DNA of 64,000 bases from Cognataquiflexum nitidum (GTDB lineage: Bacteria; Bacteroidota; Bacteroidia; Cytophagales; Cyclobacteriaceae). A program made the translations under genes and the position numbers. Positions within the stretch are counted from its first letter, which is position 1; each line of letters opens with the position of its first letter. Positions 9,101 through 17,831 of the stretch are shown piece after piece. The stretch spans positions 62,001 to 126,000 of the forward strand of contig NZ_JAKZAM010000013.1 in the NCBI RefSeq assembly GCF_022538055.1, written 5' to 3'. The notes under the pieces were generated by a model that was not told the origin of the DNA, searched no databases, and worked only from the letters and a program-made list of their open reading frames with translations.

Positions 9101-9383
9101 ATTGGTGGGCACATGGGACACTCCTCCCTTTATAGATGGTGGCCGGATGGTTGCGCCACGGGGCGGTTTCTATGATGTCAATGGTGAATGGGCGGTGGAA
9201 GGCGTGGGGATTGCTCCTGACATTACGGTCGAACAGTCACCTAAAGAAGTCATACAAGGGAAAGATCCCCAACTTGAAAGTGCTGTAAAAGAAGCTTTAA
9301 AACTCTTAGAAACAGAAGGAGTAGAATTGAAACCCGAACCCAAAGCACCTATCAGGTACGCAAGGCCACAAAAGAAAAATTAA
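6141..9383 (+). CDS. Secreted tricorn-type S41 serine protease (1080 aa)
   Basis: Large protease built like archaeal tricorn protease. It has a Sec signal peptide (residues 1-19, ending FANAQ), two sets of TolB/PD40-like beta-propeller repeats (FSPDGK, WSPDGQ, WAPDGK, WSPDSK between about 65 and 500), and a Lys/Glu-rich linker at about 540-565. The tricorn core domain follows (REGWRYQRDF, about 690), then a PDZ domain (about 760-850) and an S41 catalytic domain. The nucleophile is Ser962 in NERAGSGGD and the partner His738 lies in VGHSYTSGG. In tricorn protease the residue before this His is Ser; here it is Gly. With its signal peptide it should degrade peptides in the periplasm or outside the cell. 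The start was chosen for the signal peptide. Confidence 0.92.
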   Translation: MKNTPFLFVLLFAFQFANAQGTRLLREPTISQEHIVFVHANDLWKVNKSGGDAIRLTSNEGAETLPRFSPDGKTIAFTGQYDGNTDVYVIPIEGGEPKRLTWHPGADLVTGWTPDGKEVLFTSTRVGVPTQESKFFKVSKDGGMEEPLDIPRAVNGRISSDGKSIAYQQIAFWDPEWRNYRGGQAKPIWILDMKSHELKLTPQTDNERHTQPIWHGDKVFFLSERDFANNIWSFDPKSETLKQETFHTDFDIKNHDSNGSEVVYEQGGYLHILNPTTGVSNQLAINVNGDFHWARERWQEVNGRSLTNASLSPTGQRALFEFRGEIITVPKEKGDARNLTNTSGIADRSPVWSPDGQQIAWFSDASGEYQLMIGDQEGLTKPKAIALPNKSFYFKPEWAPDGKKIAFTDTDYNLWIVNITTGQAKIADTERFAHPNRSLNPVWSPDSKWVAYARLLDNQFKAIFAYQVESGKKIQVTDGLADAISPVWDANGEYLYFLASTNFGLNSGWLDMSSYERPISRSLYLAVLNKSGKSPFLPESDEENPKETEKKEPEKKAESKPVIIDEEGLWNRIIAFDIPAKDYTDLVKGPDGFLFYTESIPNQQGQTLHRYNFKEKKTELYLPGISFATVSSDRKSLLYQANGNWGIVETNGGPKKVGDGNLKALANFKIKINPKQEWEQIFREGWRYQRDFLYVDNVHGAPWNDIYNWYKTWISHVKHRSDLNYIVDILGGEVAVGHSYTSGGDFPDIKSVNIGLLGADYEVSQGKYRISKIYNAESWNPNLKAPLAIPGIDVKEGDYILEVNGTEINAKDNFFMYFEGTANRQIKIRLNNTPNTEGSRLITVVPIENENQLRMMNWVESNRRKVDEMSGGKLAYVYVPNTANPGYTYFNRYYFSQQDKKGAIIDERNNGGGSAADYMVDIMARELHGYFNSRAGDRRPFTTPMAGIWGPKVMLINERAGSGGDLLPYLFHKMKIGPLIGTKTWGGLVGTWDTPPFIDGGRMVAPRGGFYDVNGEWAVEGVGIAPDITVEQSPKEVIQGKDPQLESAVKEALKLLETEGVELKPEPKAPIRYARPQKKN

Positions 9384-9609
9384 CCCTTAAAGCAAGGAAA
9401 ATATGAAGCGCATTTGGTTGAAATACAGTTGGAAGCTTGCTGTTGACATTTTGAATAATTAAAACCTCAAAAAGTAAAAAATAGAAGTATTTATCCTAAA
9501 TGTTAGAATTAATTGCAGAATATTGATAGAAACAGCTCGAAAAGTTAAAATTTTATTCAAAAACAAAACAATTAAATTCAATATTTTTAACTTTAAAGAA
9601 AAAACCATT

Positions 9610-10014
9610 ATGAAAAAATCAATCTTTCTATTCGCTATTTTATTTATGGCATTATACACTTATAATGCAGAAGCGCAGGCATTAAAAGTTCCGAAAGTAG
9701 AAGTTCCCACTGCGGACCTTCAAAAGCAGCTATTGTCTGCATTGGACAATGTGGAAGGCTTGGGTCTTAGTGCGGATCAAACATCTAAATTGAAGGCAAA
9801 CAATAAGACTTTTGCAGGAGAGATATTCAAAATCCTCGGCGGCACCGGAACGGATGATGCTAAAAAAGGACTTTTAAGCAAATTGGGTGGCGAAAGACAA
9901 AAGTTTTTGACAGGACTGTTAGGGAATAGCCTTTTGGGCAAGTACACCAGTAAAATCAACGGATTGGTAAGGCCATTTAAAAGCAAATTGGGATTGGCTT
10001 CTATGTTATTCTAA
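9610..10014 (+). CDS. Small exported protein of unknown function (134 aa)
   Basis: I do not recognise a family. The ATG at 9610 gives a clean Sec signal peptide (MKKSIFLFAILFMALYTYNA, cleavage near EAQA at residues 21-24). An in-frame start 87 bp upstream would put a non-signal-like extension before it, so the shorter start is preferred. The mature part is about 110 residues, helical and Gly/Leu/Lys-rich, with a repetitive LLSKLGG, LLGNSLLGKY, KSKLGLASMLF pattern and no Cys. It is a single-gene unit closed by a strong terminator at 10062-10096. Confidence 0.7.
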   Translation: MKKSIFLFAILFMALYTYNAEAQALKVPKVEVPTADLQKQLLSALDNVEGLGLSADQTSKLKANNKTFAGEIFKILGGTGTDDAKKGLLSKLGGERQKFLTGLLGNSLLGKYTSKINGLVRPFKSKLGLASMLF

Positions 10015-10061
10015 TTCACATAATTACCTTCTTTTTATTTAAAGTAGGTATTCACATTTTC

Positions 10062-10100
10062 AAAGCCGTGGAATTTCCTGTAAATTCCGCGGCTTTCTCA
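10062..10100 (+). terminator. Strong intrinsic terminator
   Basis: 15-bp stem, 10062-10076 pairing with 10082-10096 (AAAGCCGTGGAATTT with AAATTCCGCGGCTTT, one G-T pair), loop CCTGT. It is nearly symmetrical and ends in a short T-rich tail. It separates the small exported protein from the GH30 gene. Confidence 0.85.
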
Positions 10101-10113
10101 TTTAAATCCACCT

Positions 10114-11496
10114 ATGAAGTATTTATTTTATTTCATCCTGCTGATTATCATAGGATGCAACCAACCAAAAACAGAAGCTGAGTTTAGGCTTACAGATCCC
10201 AAAAACGGAATCCTGTTTGAAAATCAACCTCCAATTGTATTTTCAAAAGCAAATTTGGAAGCTGCTGACATTGTGATTGACGGATCTGTCACTTATCAGG
10301 AAATGGATGGCTTTGGCTTTACGCTTTCTCAAGGAAGTGCAATTCATCTTCTGGGAATGAATCCTAATTCCAGAGCCGAGATTTTGAATGAGCTTTTTGG
10401 AAATGAAGAAAACAGCATCAATGTCAGCTACCTTAGGTTGTCGGTTGCTGCTTCCGACTTAAATGAATATGCATTTTCCTACCATGATGTAGAGGATGCT
10501 GAAAAAGACACCCTGCTTTTAAATTTTGATTTGGGTCCGGATAGAAATGATGTAATTCCTGTTTTAAAAGAAATCATGACGATCAATCCGGCTATCAAGC
10601 TGATGGCATCTCCTTGGTCTCCGCCTTCTTGGATGAAGGACAACAAGGATACCAGGGGTGGAAAGTTACTCCCCGAATTCTATGACAGGTATGCGCTTTA
10701 CCTGGTCAAATACATCCAACAGATGGCTGAAGAAGGATTTACAATCGATGCCCTTACCATTCAGAATGAGCCCCTTCACCCTGGCAACAATCCAAGTCTG
10801 CTGATGCTTGCCGATGAACAGCGGGACTTTATCAAATTCCACCTTGGGCCAAAATTTGAAGCAAATGGAATAAAAACCAAAATCATCATTTACGATCATA
10901 ATGCAGACCGCCCTGATTATCCGATCAGTATTTTGGACGATCCTGAGACTAAGAAATTCATCGACGGCTCCGCATTTCACTTATATGGGGGAAACATAGA
11001 AGCGCTATCGGAAGTCCATAAAGCCCATCCTGACAAAAACCTGTATTTCACCGAACAATGGGTCGGTGCACCGGGAAACTTACCAGGAGACCTAGCTTGG
11101 CATACCAAAAACCTGACTATCGGTGCGCCAAGAAACTGGGCCAAAACTGTCTTGGAATGGAACTTGAGTTCTGCACCTGACCTCAAACCACATACCGACC
11201 GGGGTGGATGCGATCAATGTCTTGGCGCCGTTACAATAAAAACCGACAGCGTATTTAGGAACCCCGCCTACTATGTTATCGCCCATGTCTCCAAATATGT
11301 CTTGCCGGGATCCATACGAATAGACAGCAACGAACCTGACGGCTTACCAAATGTCGCCTTCAAAAGACCTGACGGCAAAATCGTCCTTCTCCTATTGAAT
11401 GAATCAAAAGATGTCAGGACATTTTCGATAAAAAACAATGAATGGTCAGGGACAATGACTTTGGAAGTAGGTGCTGTGGCTACCCTGCTGTTGTGA
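10114..11496 (+). CDS. Glycoside hydrolase family 30 lipoprotein (glucosylceramidase-like)
   Basis: Retaining beta-glycosidase of the GH30 clan-A type, probably acting on a beta-linked glucan or related glycoside at the cell surface or in the periplasm. Its 460 residues start with a lipoprotein signal (lipobox IIGC, Cys about residue 15). GH30 hallmarks are the early MDGFGFTLSQGSA segment, SPWSPPSWMK (about 168-177), TIQNEP with acid/base Glu219 and YFTEQW with nucleophile Glu314. The C-terminal part (about 390-460) is the small beta domain typical of GH30. The gene is not next to a SusCD pair, and its stop lies only 7 bp from that of the convergent nuclease gene. The exact substrate cannot be read from the sequence. 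Confidence 0.92.
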   Translation: MKYLFYFILLIIIGCNQPKTEAEFRLTDPKNGILFENQPPIVFSKANLEAADIVIDGSVTYQEMDGFGFTLSQGSAIHLLGMNPNSRAEILNELFGNEENSINVSYLRLSVAASDLNEYAFSYHDVEDAEKDTLLLNFDLGPDRNDVIPVLKEIMTINPAIKLMASPWSPPSWMKDNKDTRGGKLLPEFYDRYALYLVKYIQQMAEEGFTIDALTIQNEPLHPGNNPSLLMLADEQRDFIKFHLGPKFEANGIKTKIIIYDHNADRPDYPISILDDPETKKFIDGSAFHLYGGNIEALSEVHKAHPDKNLYFTEQWVGAPGNLPGDLAWHTKNLTIGAPRNWAKTVLEWNLSSAPDLKPHTDRGGCDQCLGAVTIKTDSVFRNPAYYVIAHVSKYVLPGSIRIDSNEPDGLPNVAFKRPDGKIVLLLLNESKDVRTFSIKNNEWSGTMTLEVGAVATLLL

Positions 11497-11503
11497 TTAA
11501 AAT

Positions 11504-12871
11504 TTATTTCACCACCAAAATCTGGTTAATTGAAAATTTTGGAAAAAATGAGCGTAATATGTATTTGGTTTCGGGCAAATGCTTCACTTTTTTTAGGCTT
11601 CCAAGAATTTCATATTCATCAGCATACCTGTCTTCTTTATTCAAAAATCCATAGGCAGAAAAAACACCTTTTTCAAAATAAAGAAAGGCCGTTTCATTGG
11701 GATGGATACCTTTTTCTTTGATAAGGACCGCCCCCTCTTGCCCTGTCATTGAGGACATAAAATCATTTGCCTTTTGGTTGTATTCTTCGGGCGATTCTTG
11801 ATGGCAACATGCCCCCTGACATTTTTGGATTTGATAGTCATAACATGCACCCGCAGTCTTTTGGATACCTGCCAGTTTTGGACAAAGGTGAAAAATCGCT
11901 ACCTGATCCATCAAGTACTTCCACCCTTCCGAATGGCTTTCAAATTCCAGAATAGGTTTCAAATTTCCCGAATTCTTTCCAATCTGAAACCTTACATATC
12001 CTTGCCCATCCTCGTATTGGTACAAGCCCCAATTCCAAGAATTGTATTTAAGAGCTTTGTTAAATTTTGGCCACAAGCGCTTGATTTCCAATGATTCAAG
12101 CAGAAATGCCAAAAACTCATTTCCTGTAAGTTCCCAACTGATATCATGGATTTCGTTGTACAGCTGCATCTTGTCTTTGGAACTCGAAGAAAAATGCCCT
12201 TTAAACCTACTTCGGATATCATTGGCTTTGCCGACGTAGATCACTTGACCGTTCTTATCATGGAAATAGTAAATACCCGTGCTTTCGGGAATCTCCAAAA
12301 AGCGCTCTCTTGAAATATGGGGGGGCAGAAAGCTTTCTCCGTTTGTCTTTTTCAAAGTCTGGAAAATGACATCCGGGTTGCTTTTAATAATCCTGTCAAA
12401 TAATTCCACAGTAGCCTCTGCATCTCCCATGGCCCTGTGTCTTTCTTTGATAGAGATGGAAAGCTGCCCGCATATTCTACCAAGACTATAGGACCCAAAA
12501 CCAGGAAATGCCTTTCGACTCAGCCTTACTGTACATAGCTTTGGGGCATTGTACTCAATACCTGAAAATTTTAACGCTTCCCTGATAAATGAATAATCAA
12601 AATTGACATTGTGAGCCACAAATACATTCCCCTTTAAAAAATCATGCAGTTCATCTGCAATCTCCGAAAATGTCGGTGCACCTTCCAACATGCCGTTGTC
12701 GATTCCTGTCAATCCTGTAATAAAAGCGGGAACCATTCTTTCAGGGTCAATCAGGGAATGAAATCTATCCACAACCTGATTGCCATCGTGAAGTATTGCG
12801 GCAATTTCGGTAATGCCGCCCTGAGTAGGGTTTCCACCGGTGGTTTCAATATCTACGATTACGTATTTCAT
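11504..12871 (-). CDS. DnaQ-type 3'-5' exonuclease fused to a GIY-YIG (UvrC/Cho-like) nuclease domain
   Basis: 455-residue nuclease with two catalytic modules. Residues 1-165 form a DEDDh exonuclease: VDIETTGG supplies Asp6/Glu8, VNFDYSF the middle Asp, and HRAMGDAEAT the final His/Asp. Residues about 197-280 form a GIY-YIG endonuclease domain (TGIYYF, then VIYVGKANDIRSR) related to UvrC and Cho. The C-terminal part has a Cys cluster (CYDYQIQKCQGACC, about 348-361), resembling the UvrC-like Cys region. This fusion is a known type in bacteria and is thought to act in DNA repair. It is a single-gene unit, convergent with the GH30 gene. The start at 12871 gives the canonical exonuclease N terminus MKYVIVDIETTGG. 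Confidence 0.92.
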   Translation of the reverse strand: MKYVIVDIETTGGNPTQGGITEIAAILHDGNQVVDRFHSLIDPERMVPAFITGLTGIDNGMLEGAPTFSEIADELHDFLKGNVFVAHNVNFDYSFIREALKFSGIEYNAPKLCTVRLSRKAFPGFGSYSLGRICGQLSISIKERHRAMGDAEATVELFDRIIKSNPDVIFQTLKKTNGESFLPPHISRERFLEIPESTGIYYFHDKNGQVIYVGKANDIRSRFKGHFSSSSKDKMQLYNEIHDISWELTGNEFLAFLLESLEIKRLWPKFNKALKYNSWNWGLYQYEDGQGYVRFQIGKNSGNLKPILEFESHSEGWKYLMDQVAIFHLCPKLAGIQKTAGACYDYQIQKCQGACCHQESPEEYNQKANDFMSSMTGQEGAVLIKEKGIHPNETAFLYFEKGVFSAYGFLNKEDRYADEYEILGSLKKVKHLPETKYILRSFFPKFSINQILVVK

Positions 12872-13147
12872 GGGACATTTTGGTCAAACAAGTTAATTAA
12901 AATACCCCTTAAAATCCTGAAGGAATCGACAAACCGACAGAAAGTGTCCAAATAATTCATGTATTGCTTTCAATCCTTTTATTCAGATAAGTCGGTTTTA
13001 TAAAATCAACTTAATTACAGACTTTTATGATAGAGGCTTGGCCTCCAATACCGGGTGATGGGAGGTGATGTCAAAAAATGAAGCAGAAAATCTATTTGCT
13101 GAAATGAATTTTTCCAACAGACTCTTAAAAAACAATGGAAGTTAAAG

Positions 13148-13486
13148 TCACTGCAGTTTATTGTTATTCTTATGCCTGTCCATGTCCCTGATATTCTTTT
13201 TTTCAAAATTCTTTTGGAGTGCATCGGTCAGGTCCACACCGGTTTGATTTGCTAGGCATATTAATACCCACAGAATATCGGCCATTTCATCGGCCATGTT
13301 TACCTCTTTATCCGATTCTTTAAAGGACTGCTCCCCATATTTTCGGGCCATAATCCGGGCAAGTTCGCCCACTTCCTCCATCAAAATGGCAGTATTGGTG
13401 AGTTCGGTAAAATAGCGGACTCCAACTGTTTTGATCCAATTATCAACCAACTCTTGGGCTTCCGAAATGGTTACTTCCTTTTTCAT
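13148..13486 (-). CDS. MazG-like nucleotide pyrophosphohydrolase
   Basis: 112-residue protein of the all-alpha NTP pyrophosphatase (MazG) superfamily, which hydrolyses (d)NTPs to monophosphates and PPi. The metal-binding pattern is clear: EEVGELA (about 37-43) and, after a helix, DEMADILW (about 66-73). The C terminus KKNIRDMDRH resembles short stand-alone MazG proteins. Its ATG shares one base with the TGA of the upstream guanylyltransferase gene (TGATG), indicating translational coupling in the kdsD-manC-mazG order. The substrate is unknown. Confidence 0.88.
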   Translation of the reverse strand: MKKEVTISEAQELVDNWIKTVGVRYFTELTNTAILMEEVGELARIMARKYGEQSFKESDKEVNMADEMADILWVLICLANQTGVDLTDALQKNFEKKNIRDMDRHKNNNKLQ

Positions 13487-14562
13487 CAGACAAAATCCTC
13501 CCCTTTTGTTTTGGCAGCATTGACAAAGTCCCTGAATTTCTTATCCCCGTCTAACTTACAGACGATCAGGACATTTTCTGTTTCGTTGATCAAGTAATTA
13601 TCCAACCCTTCCACCACCACTAATTTTTGAGGACTTACTTTGATATAGCAGTTTTTGGTGTCATAAAGAAGCGCATTTGCTTCGATGACATTGTTTTCGC
13701 TGTCCTTTTCATGCACTTCATGAAGACTTGACCAAGAACCTAAATCCGACCAACCGAAGTCCCCTAGTACTACATACACCTCGTCAGCCTTTTCCATGAT
13801 ACCATAGTCAATGGAAATATTTTTGACCAAAGAATAGGCTTTTTTGATAAATGCATCCTCACTCTCAAGGGAAAAATGATCCTCTCCTTCCTCAAAAACT
13901 TCTGAGACGTCGGGCATGTACTTTTCAAATGCTTTGACAATGCTACTTACCTTCCAGACAAACATCCCCGAGTTCCAGACAAAATCCCCACTTTCAATAA
14001 AAGCCTTGGCAAGTTTTGCGTTGGGTTTTTCGGTAAATGTTTTTACTTTTTTTACCGGATTGCCTTGGTTGCTGATATACTGTATGTAGCCATATCCGGT
14101 TTCGGGCCTATTTGGTCGGATTCCAAGGGTTATCAACCTGTCTTCCATCTCTGCTGCTTCAATCGCAATTTCCATGGTTTTGAAAAAATTTTCCTCCTGT
14201 ACAATAAGGTGATCAGCCGGAGTCACGATTACTTTGGCATCAGGATTTTTATTCAAAATCCTGTAACTCGCATAAGCAATACAGGTCGCAGTATTCCTTC
14301 TTAGTGGCTCGGTTAAAATCTGATTTTCAGGTACCTCAGGGAGTTGTTCTTTGACTAGGTCTTCATATTTGGAATTGGTGACCACAAAAAACCTTGACTT
14401 GTCAGAAATCCTCACAAACCTATCATAGGTCATCTGTAGCAGAGTGCGGCCCGTTCCGAGGATATCCAAAAACTGTTTAGGTCTGTTATTTCTGCTGTAT
14501 GGCCAAAACCTAGAACCGATTCCACCGGCCATAATCACAATATAGGGTCTTTCTTGCATCAA
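13486..14562 (-). CDS. manC: Mannose-1-phosphate guanylyltransferase
   Basis: Makes GDP-mannose from mannose 1-phosphate and GTP in the cytoplasm, feeding cell-surface polysaccharide and glycoprotein glycosylation. The 358-residue protein has the nucleotidyltransferase signature GGIGSRFWPYSR with PKQFLD (about 13-31), the LTEPLRRNTA motif (about 82-91), VTPADH (about 113-118), the sugar-1-P motif FTEKPN (about 175-180) and FVWNSGMF (about 192-199). It has the one-domain length, without the C-terminal isomerase domain of bifunctional ManC/AlgA. It lies 6 bp downstream of the KdsD-like gene and overlaps mazG by one base. manC is used by analogy for the guanylyltransferase activity. Confidence 0.92.
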   Translation of the reverse strand: MMQERPYIVIMAGGIGSRFWPYSRNNRPKQFLDILGTGRTLLQMTYDRFVRISDKSRFFVVTNSKYEDLVKEQLPEVPENQILTEPLRRNTATCIAYASYRILNKNPDAKVIVTPADHLIVQEENFFKTMEIAIEAAEMEDRLITLGIRPNRPETGYGYIQYISNQGNPVKKVKTFTEKPNAKLAKAFIESGDFVWNSGMFVWKVSSIVKAFEKYMPDVSEVFEEGEDHFSLESEDAFIKKAYSLVKNISIDYGIMEKADEVYVVLGDFGWSDLGSWSSLHEVHEKDSENNVIEANALLYDTKNCYIKVSPQKLVVVEGLDNYLINETENVLIVCKLDGDKKFRDFVNAAKTKGEDFV

Positions 14563-14568
14563 AGTAGA

Positions 14569-15537
14569 TTAAACTATTCCTTCTTTCATTAAATCATGAA
14601 TATGGATAAATCCTGCCACTTTATCGCCATCCATTGCAACCAATTGTGTAATATTGAATTCCTTCATTTTGTTGAGTGCAATAATGGCATATTCTTCAAC
14701 CTGAATGCTCTTAGGATGGACAGTCATGATATCCTTAGCGAGGACGCCTGATATGTCACTCATTCTCTGAAGCATCCTTCTCAAATCTCCATCAGTGATG
14801 ATCCCCATCAGCTTGGAATCTTTATCCAAAACTGAAGTTGCTCCAAGCCTTTTTCCGCTGATCTCCATGATCACTTCAGCCAAAGGGGCATCTGCCCCCA
14901 CTGCCGGTATTTGGTTTTTTGGAACCACATCTCCTACGGTAAGGTATAGCTGCTTGCCCAAAGCCCCTCCGGGATGGTATTTGGCAAAATCCTCACTTGT
15001 AAAACCCCTTGCCTCCAAGAGGCAAACTGCCAAAGCGTCGCCCAAGGCCAATTGGGCAGTAGTACTAGAAGTGGGGGCAAGATTATTTGGACAGGCTTCC
15101 TCGGCTATAGTTGCTTTCAATACAAAATCTGCATTTTGGGCAAGATAGCTTTCGGTATTGCTCACCAATGCAATTAACTTGGATCCAAGTCTTTTTAACA
15201 AAGGCACAAGAACCTTGATTTCGGGAGTGTTACCGCTTTTGGAAATGCAGATCACAAAGTCCTCGCTTTGAACCATGCCCAAGTCTCCATGAATAGCATC
15301 AGCAGCGTGCATAAAAAGTGCCGGCGTGCCAGTAGAATTCATAGTGGCCACGATTTTGTTGGCAATAATTGCGCTCTTGCCTATTCCTGTGATGACAACC
15401 CTTCCTTTTGACTCCAAAATAGCCTCAACACAGGCCTCAAATTCATCGTCTATGTAATTTACAAGATTTTGAATGGCATTTGCTTCTGTTTGAAGCACTT
15501 TGATGGCACTACTTTTAATATTTTTTGTTAACTTCAA
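14569..15537 (-). CDS. kdsD: KpsF/GutQ-type sugar phosphate isomerase (arabinose-5-phosphate isomerase)
   Basis: Interconverts ribulose 5-phosphate and arabinose 5-phosphate, the first step towards Kdo for lipopolysaccharide. An N-terminal SIS domain covers about residues 38-185, with ITGIGKSAIIANK, ICISKSGNTPEI and PTSSTTAQLALGDALA. Two CBS domains follow (about 205-320), the first containing GIITDGDLRRML. The length of 322 fits KdsD/KpsF. It is the first gene of a minus-strand operon with the guanylyltransferase and the MazG-like gene, consistent with envelope sugar supply. It is divergent from recQ with a 102-bp shared upstream region. Confidence 0.92.
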   Translation of the reverse strand: MKLTKNIKSSAIKVLQTEANAIQNLVNYIDDEFEACVEAILESKGRVVITGIGKSAIIANKIVATMNSTGTPALFMHAADAIHGDLGMVQSEDFVICISKSGNTPEIKVLVPLLKRLGSKLIALVSNTESYLAQNADFVLKATIAEEACPNNLAPTSSTTAQLALGDALAVCLLEARGFTSEDFAKYHPGGALGKQLYLTVGDVVPKNQIPAVGADAPLAEVIMEISGKRLGATSVLDKDSKLMGIITDGDLRRMLQRMSDISGVLAKDIMTVHPKSIQVEEYAIIALNKMKEFNITQLVAMDGDKVAGFIHIHDLMKEGIV

Positions 15538-15639
15538 AACTGCTGTTGTTATTCATTAGATTTGTAACAAAGGTATAAAAGAAATCCTTCAAAATTTTAA
15601 TGTGTGCCATTTAGGGTATCATAGTAATATCAATTAATT

Positions 15640-17817
15640 GTGGATCAAAGCGCAAAAGAAAAACTTAAAGTTATTTTCGGTTTCAACCAGTTCAGAGGAA
15701 CCCAAGAAGCTATTGTGGAGAACGTATTGAAAGGTAAAAACACCTTCGTCATCATGCCCACCGGTGCCGGAAAATCATTGTGTTATCAGTTTCCGGCCGT
15801 AGTCAGTGAAGGTACTGCCATCGTAATATCTCCCCTCATTGCATTGATGAAAAATCAGGTAGACCAATTGAATGCATTTGGTGTCAATGCCTATTTTCTC
15901 AATTCAACCCTCAATAAATCTGAGACAAACAAGGTAAAAAAGGAAGTCCTTTCAGGAAAAACCAAACTCCTTTATGTGGCCCCTGAGTCACTGACTAAGG
16001 AAGAAAACATGCTTTTCCTCAAGGAGGCAAAACTCAGTTTTGTGGCCATAGATGAAGCACACTGTATCTCTGAATGGGGACATGATTTCAGGCCTGAATA
16101 CCGAAAAATCAAATCTATCATTGCCCAGATCGGCTCACACCTTCCGATTGTCGCCCTTACTGCCACCGCTACCCCAAAGGTTCAGGTGGATATCCAGAGA
16201 AACCTTCAGATGGAAGAGGCAGATATTTTCAAATCTTCCTTCAATAGACCCAATCTGTATTATGAAGTCCGCCCAAAGGTTAAAAATGAAACCAAAAAGC
16301 AGATCATCAAATACATCAAATCCCAAAAAGGAAAATCCGGTATCATCTATTGCCTTAGCCGGAAAAAGGTCGAGGAAGTAGCCGAATTACTAAAAGTCAA
16401 CGGTATCAATGCAGCGCCATACCATGCCGGCCTTGACCAGCATGTGCGAATCAAAAACCAAGACGATTTCCTCAATGAAGAAACTGATGTCATTGTCGCC
16501 ACCATAGCATTTGGGATGGGTATAGACAAGCCTGATGTCAGGTATGTAATTCATTATGATGTACCAAAATCACTAGAGGGATATTATCAGGAAACAGGAA
16601 GAGCCGGACGGGATGGCTTAGAGGGTCATTGCCTGATGTTTTACAGGTATGATGACATCATCAAGCTAGAAAAGTTCAATAAGGACAAGCCTGTCACCGA
16701 AAGAGAAAACGCCAAAATCCTTTTGGAGGAAATGGCTGCCTATGCAGAAAGTACCATGTGTAGAAGACGCGTTCTTCTGCATTATTTCGGAGAATCCATG
16801 GATCATGACTGTGGCAACTGTGACAACTGCAAAAAACAGAAGGAAAAATTTGAAGGTATGGACTACCTTCTTTCTGCTATTGCGGCAGTTAAAGAGACCA
16901 ACAACAGATTTAATCTTGCCCATATTGTCAAAGTAATCAGGGGAGAGAAGGATGATTATATTGCAAGTTATGGACATGATCAGATTTCAGTATTTGGAAA
17001 AGGAAAGGACGAAGACGAGAAGCTTTGGAGGACCGTTGTCAGACAGGCACTCATCCTTGGATACTTGGATAAGGATATTGAAAATTATGGCATCATTAAG
17101 ATCACCGAAAAGGGAGAAAATTATCTTCAAGATCCTTACTCCGTAACCCTGAGCAAAGACTTCAATTTTGATGAAGTTCCTGCTGACAGCACTGCAGAGG
17201 AAATCGCCGCAGGAGGAAAAGCCTATGATGAAAAGCTTTTTGAACTTCTTAAGGCTGAACGTAAAAAAGTAGCAAAATCAAAAGGACTTCCTCCTTATGT
17301 GATTTTCCAAGACCCTTCTTTGGAAGAGATGGCGACAGTCTATCCTACTACCAAAGAGGAATTGGCCCAAATCAATGGGGTCGGAATGGGGAAAGTCACT
17401 AAATTTGGAGCTCCTTTCCTTAAGCTTATCGAAGCTTATGTGGAAGAAAATGAAATTATCACAGCGTCTGATGTCGTAGTCAAAACAGCAGGAAACCGCT
17501 CCAAGGTCAAGATTTCCATCATCCAACAGGTTGACAGAAAAGTAGATCTCGATGAAATTGCAGATAATCTTAACCTCTCCATGTCAGAGTTGATAGGTGA
17601 GATAGAACAGATTATCTATAGCGGAACCAAGCTGAACATCAACTATTACATTGAAAACATCATGGACGAAGAAAGAGAAGATATTCTCCATGAGTACTTC
17701 ATGACCGCTGAATCTGACAATATAAAAGCTGCTTTGGAAGAACTTGAAGAAGAGGATTTCGCTGAAGAAGAAATCCGGGTTTACAGAATCAAGTTCATTT
17801 CTGAGCATGCCAACTAA
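15640..17817 (+). CDS. recQ: ATP-dependent DNA helicase RecQ
   Basis: 3'-5' superfamily 2 helicase for recombination and fork repair. Walker A is PTGAGKS at 40-46; the DEAH box at 138-141 sits in DEAHCISEWGHDFR. Motif IV-VI residues include IIYCLSRKKVEE and QETGRAGRDG. The RecQ zinc site is at about 377-395 (C-RRR and CGNCDNCKKQ), then the RQC winged helix, an HRDC domain (about 530-600) and an extra acidic C-terminal extension to residue 725, longer than E. coli RecQ. The start codon is GTG at 15640; no ATG nearer to the helicase core would keep the conserved N terminus. purD follows after 14 bp. Confidence 0.95.
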   Translation: MDQSAKEKLKVIFGFNQFRGTQEAIVENVLKGKNTFVIMPTGAGKSLCYQFPAVVSEGTAIVISPLIALMKNQVDQLNAFGVNAYFLNSTLNKSETNKVKKEVLSGKTKLLYVAPESLTKEENMLFLKEAKLSFVAIDEAHCISEWGHDFRPEYRKIKSIIAQIGSHLPIVALTATATPKVQVDIQRNLQMEEADIFKSSFNRPNLYYEVRPKVKNETKKQIIKYIKSQKGKSGIIYCLSRKKVEEVAELLKVNGINAAPYHAGLDQHVRIKNQDDFLNEETDVIVATIAFGMGIDKPDVRYVIHYDVPKSLEGYYQETGRAGRDGLEGHCLMFYRYDDIIKLEKFNKDKPVTERENAKILLEEMAAYAESTMCRRRVLLHYFGESMDHDCGNCDNCKKQKEKFEGMDYLLSAIAAVKETNNRFNLAHIVKVIRGEKDDYIASYGHDQISVFGKGKDEDEKLWRTVVRQALILGYLDKDIENYGIIKITEKGENYLQDPYSVTLSKDFNFDEVPADSTAEEIAAGGKAYDEKLFELLKAERKKVAKSKGLPPYVIFQDPSLEEMATVYPTTKEELAQINGVGMGKVTKFGAPFLKLIEAYVEENEIITASDVVVKTAGNRSKVKISIIQQVDRKVDLDEIADNLNLSMSELIGEIEQIIYSGTKLNINYYIENIMDEEREDILHEYFMTAESDNIKAALEELEEEDFAEEEIRVYRIKFISEHAN

Positions 17818-17831
17818 AACGAAATCGATTA

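Noticed and set aside
9523..9609. N-terminal extension of the small exported protein
   Set aside because: The extension would mask the signal peptide and the A/T-rich sequence looks like a promoter region.
13033..13045. Hairpin GAGGC-TTG-GCCTC as terminator of the mazG operon
   Set aside because: Only 5 bp and no T-run on the minus strand; too weak to call.
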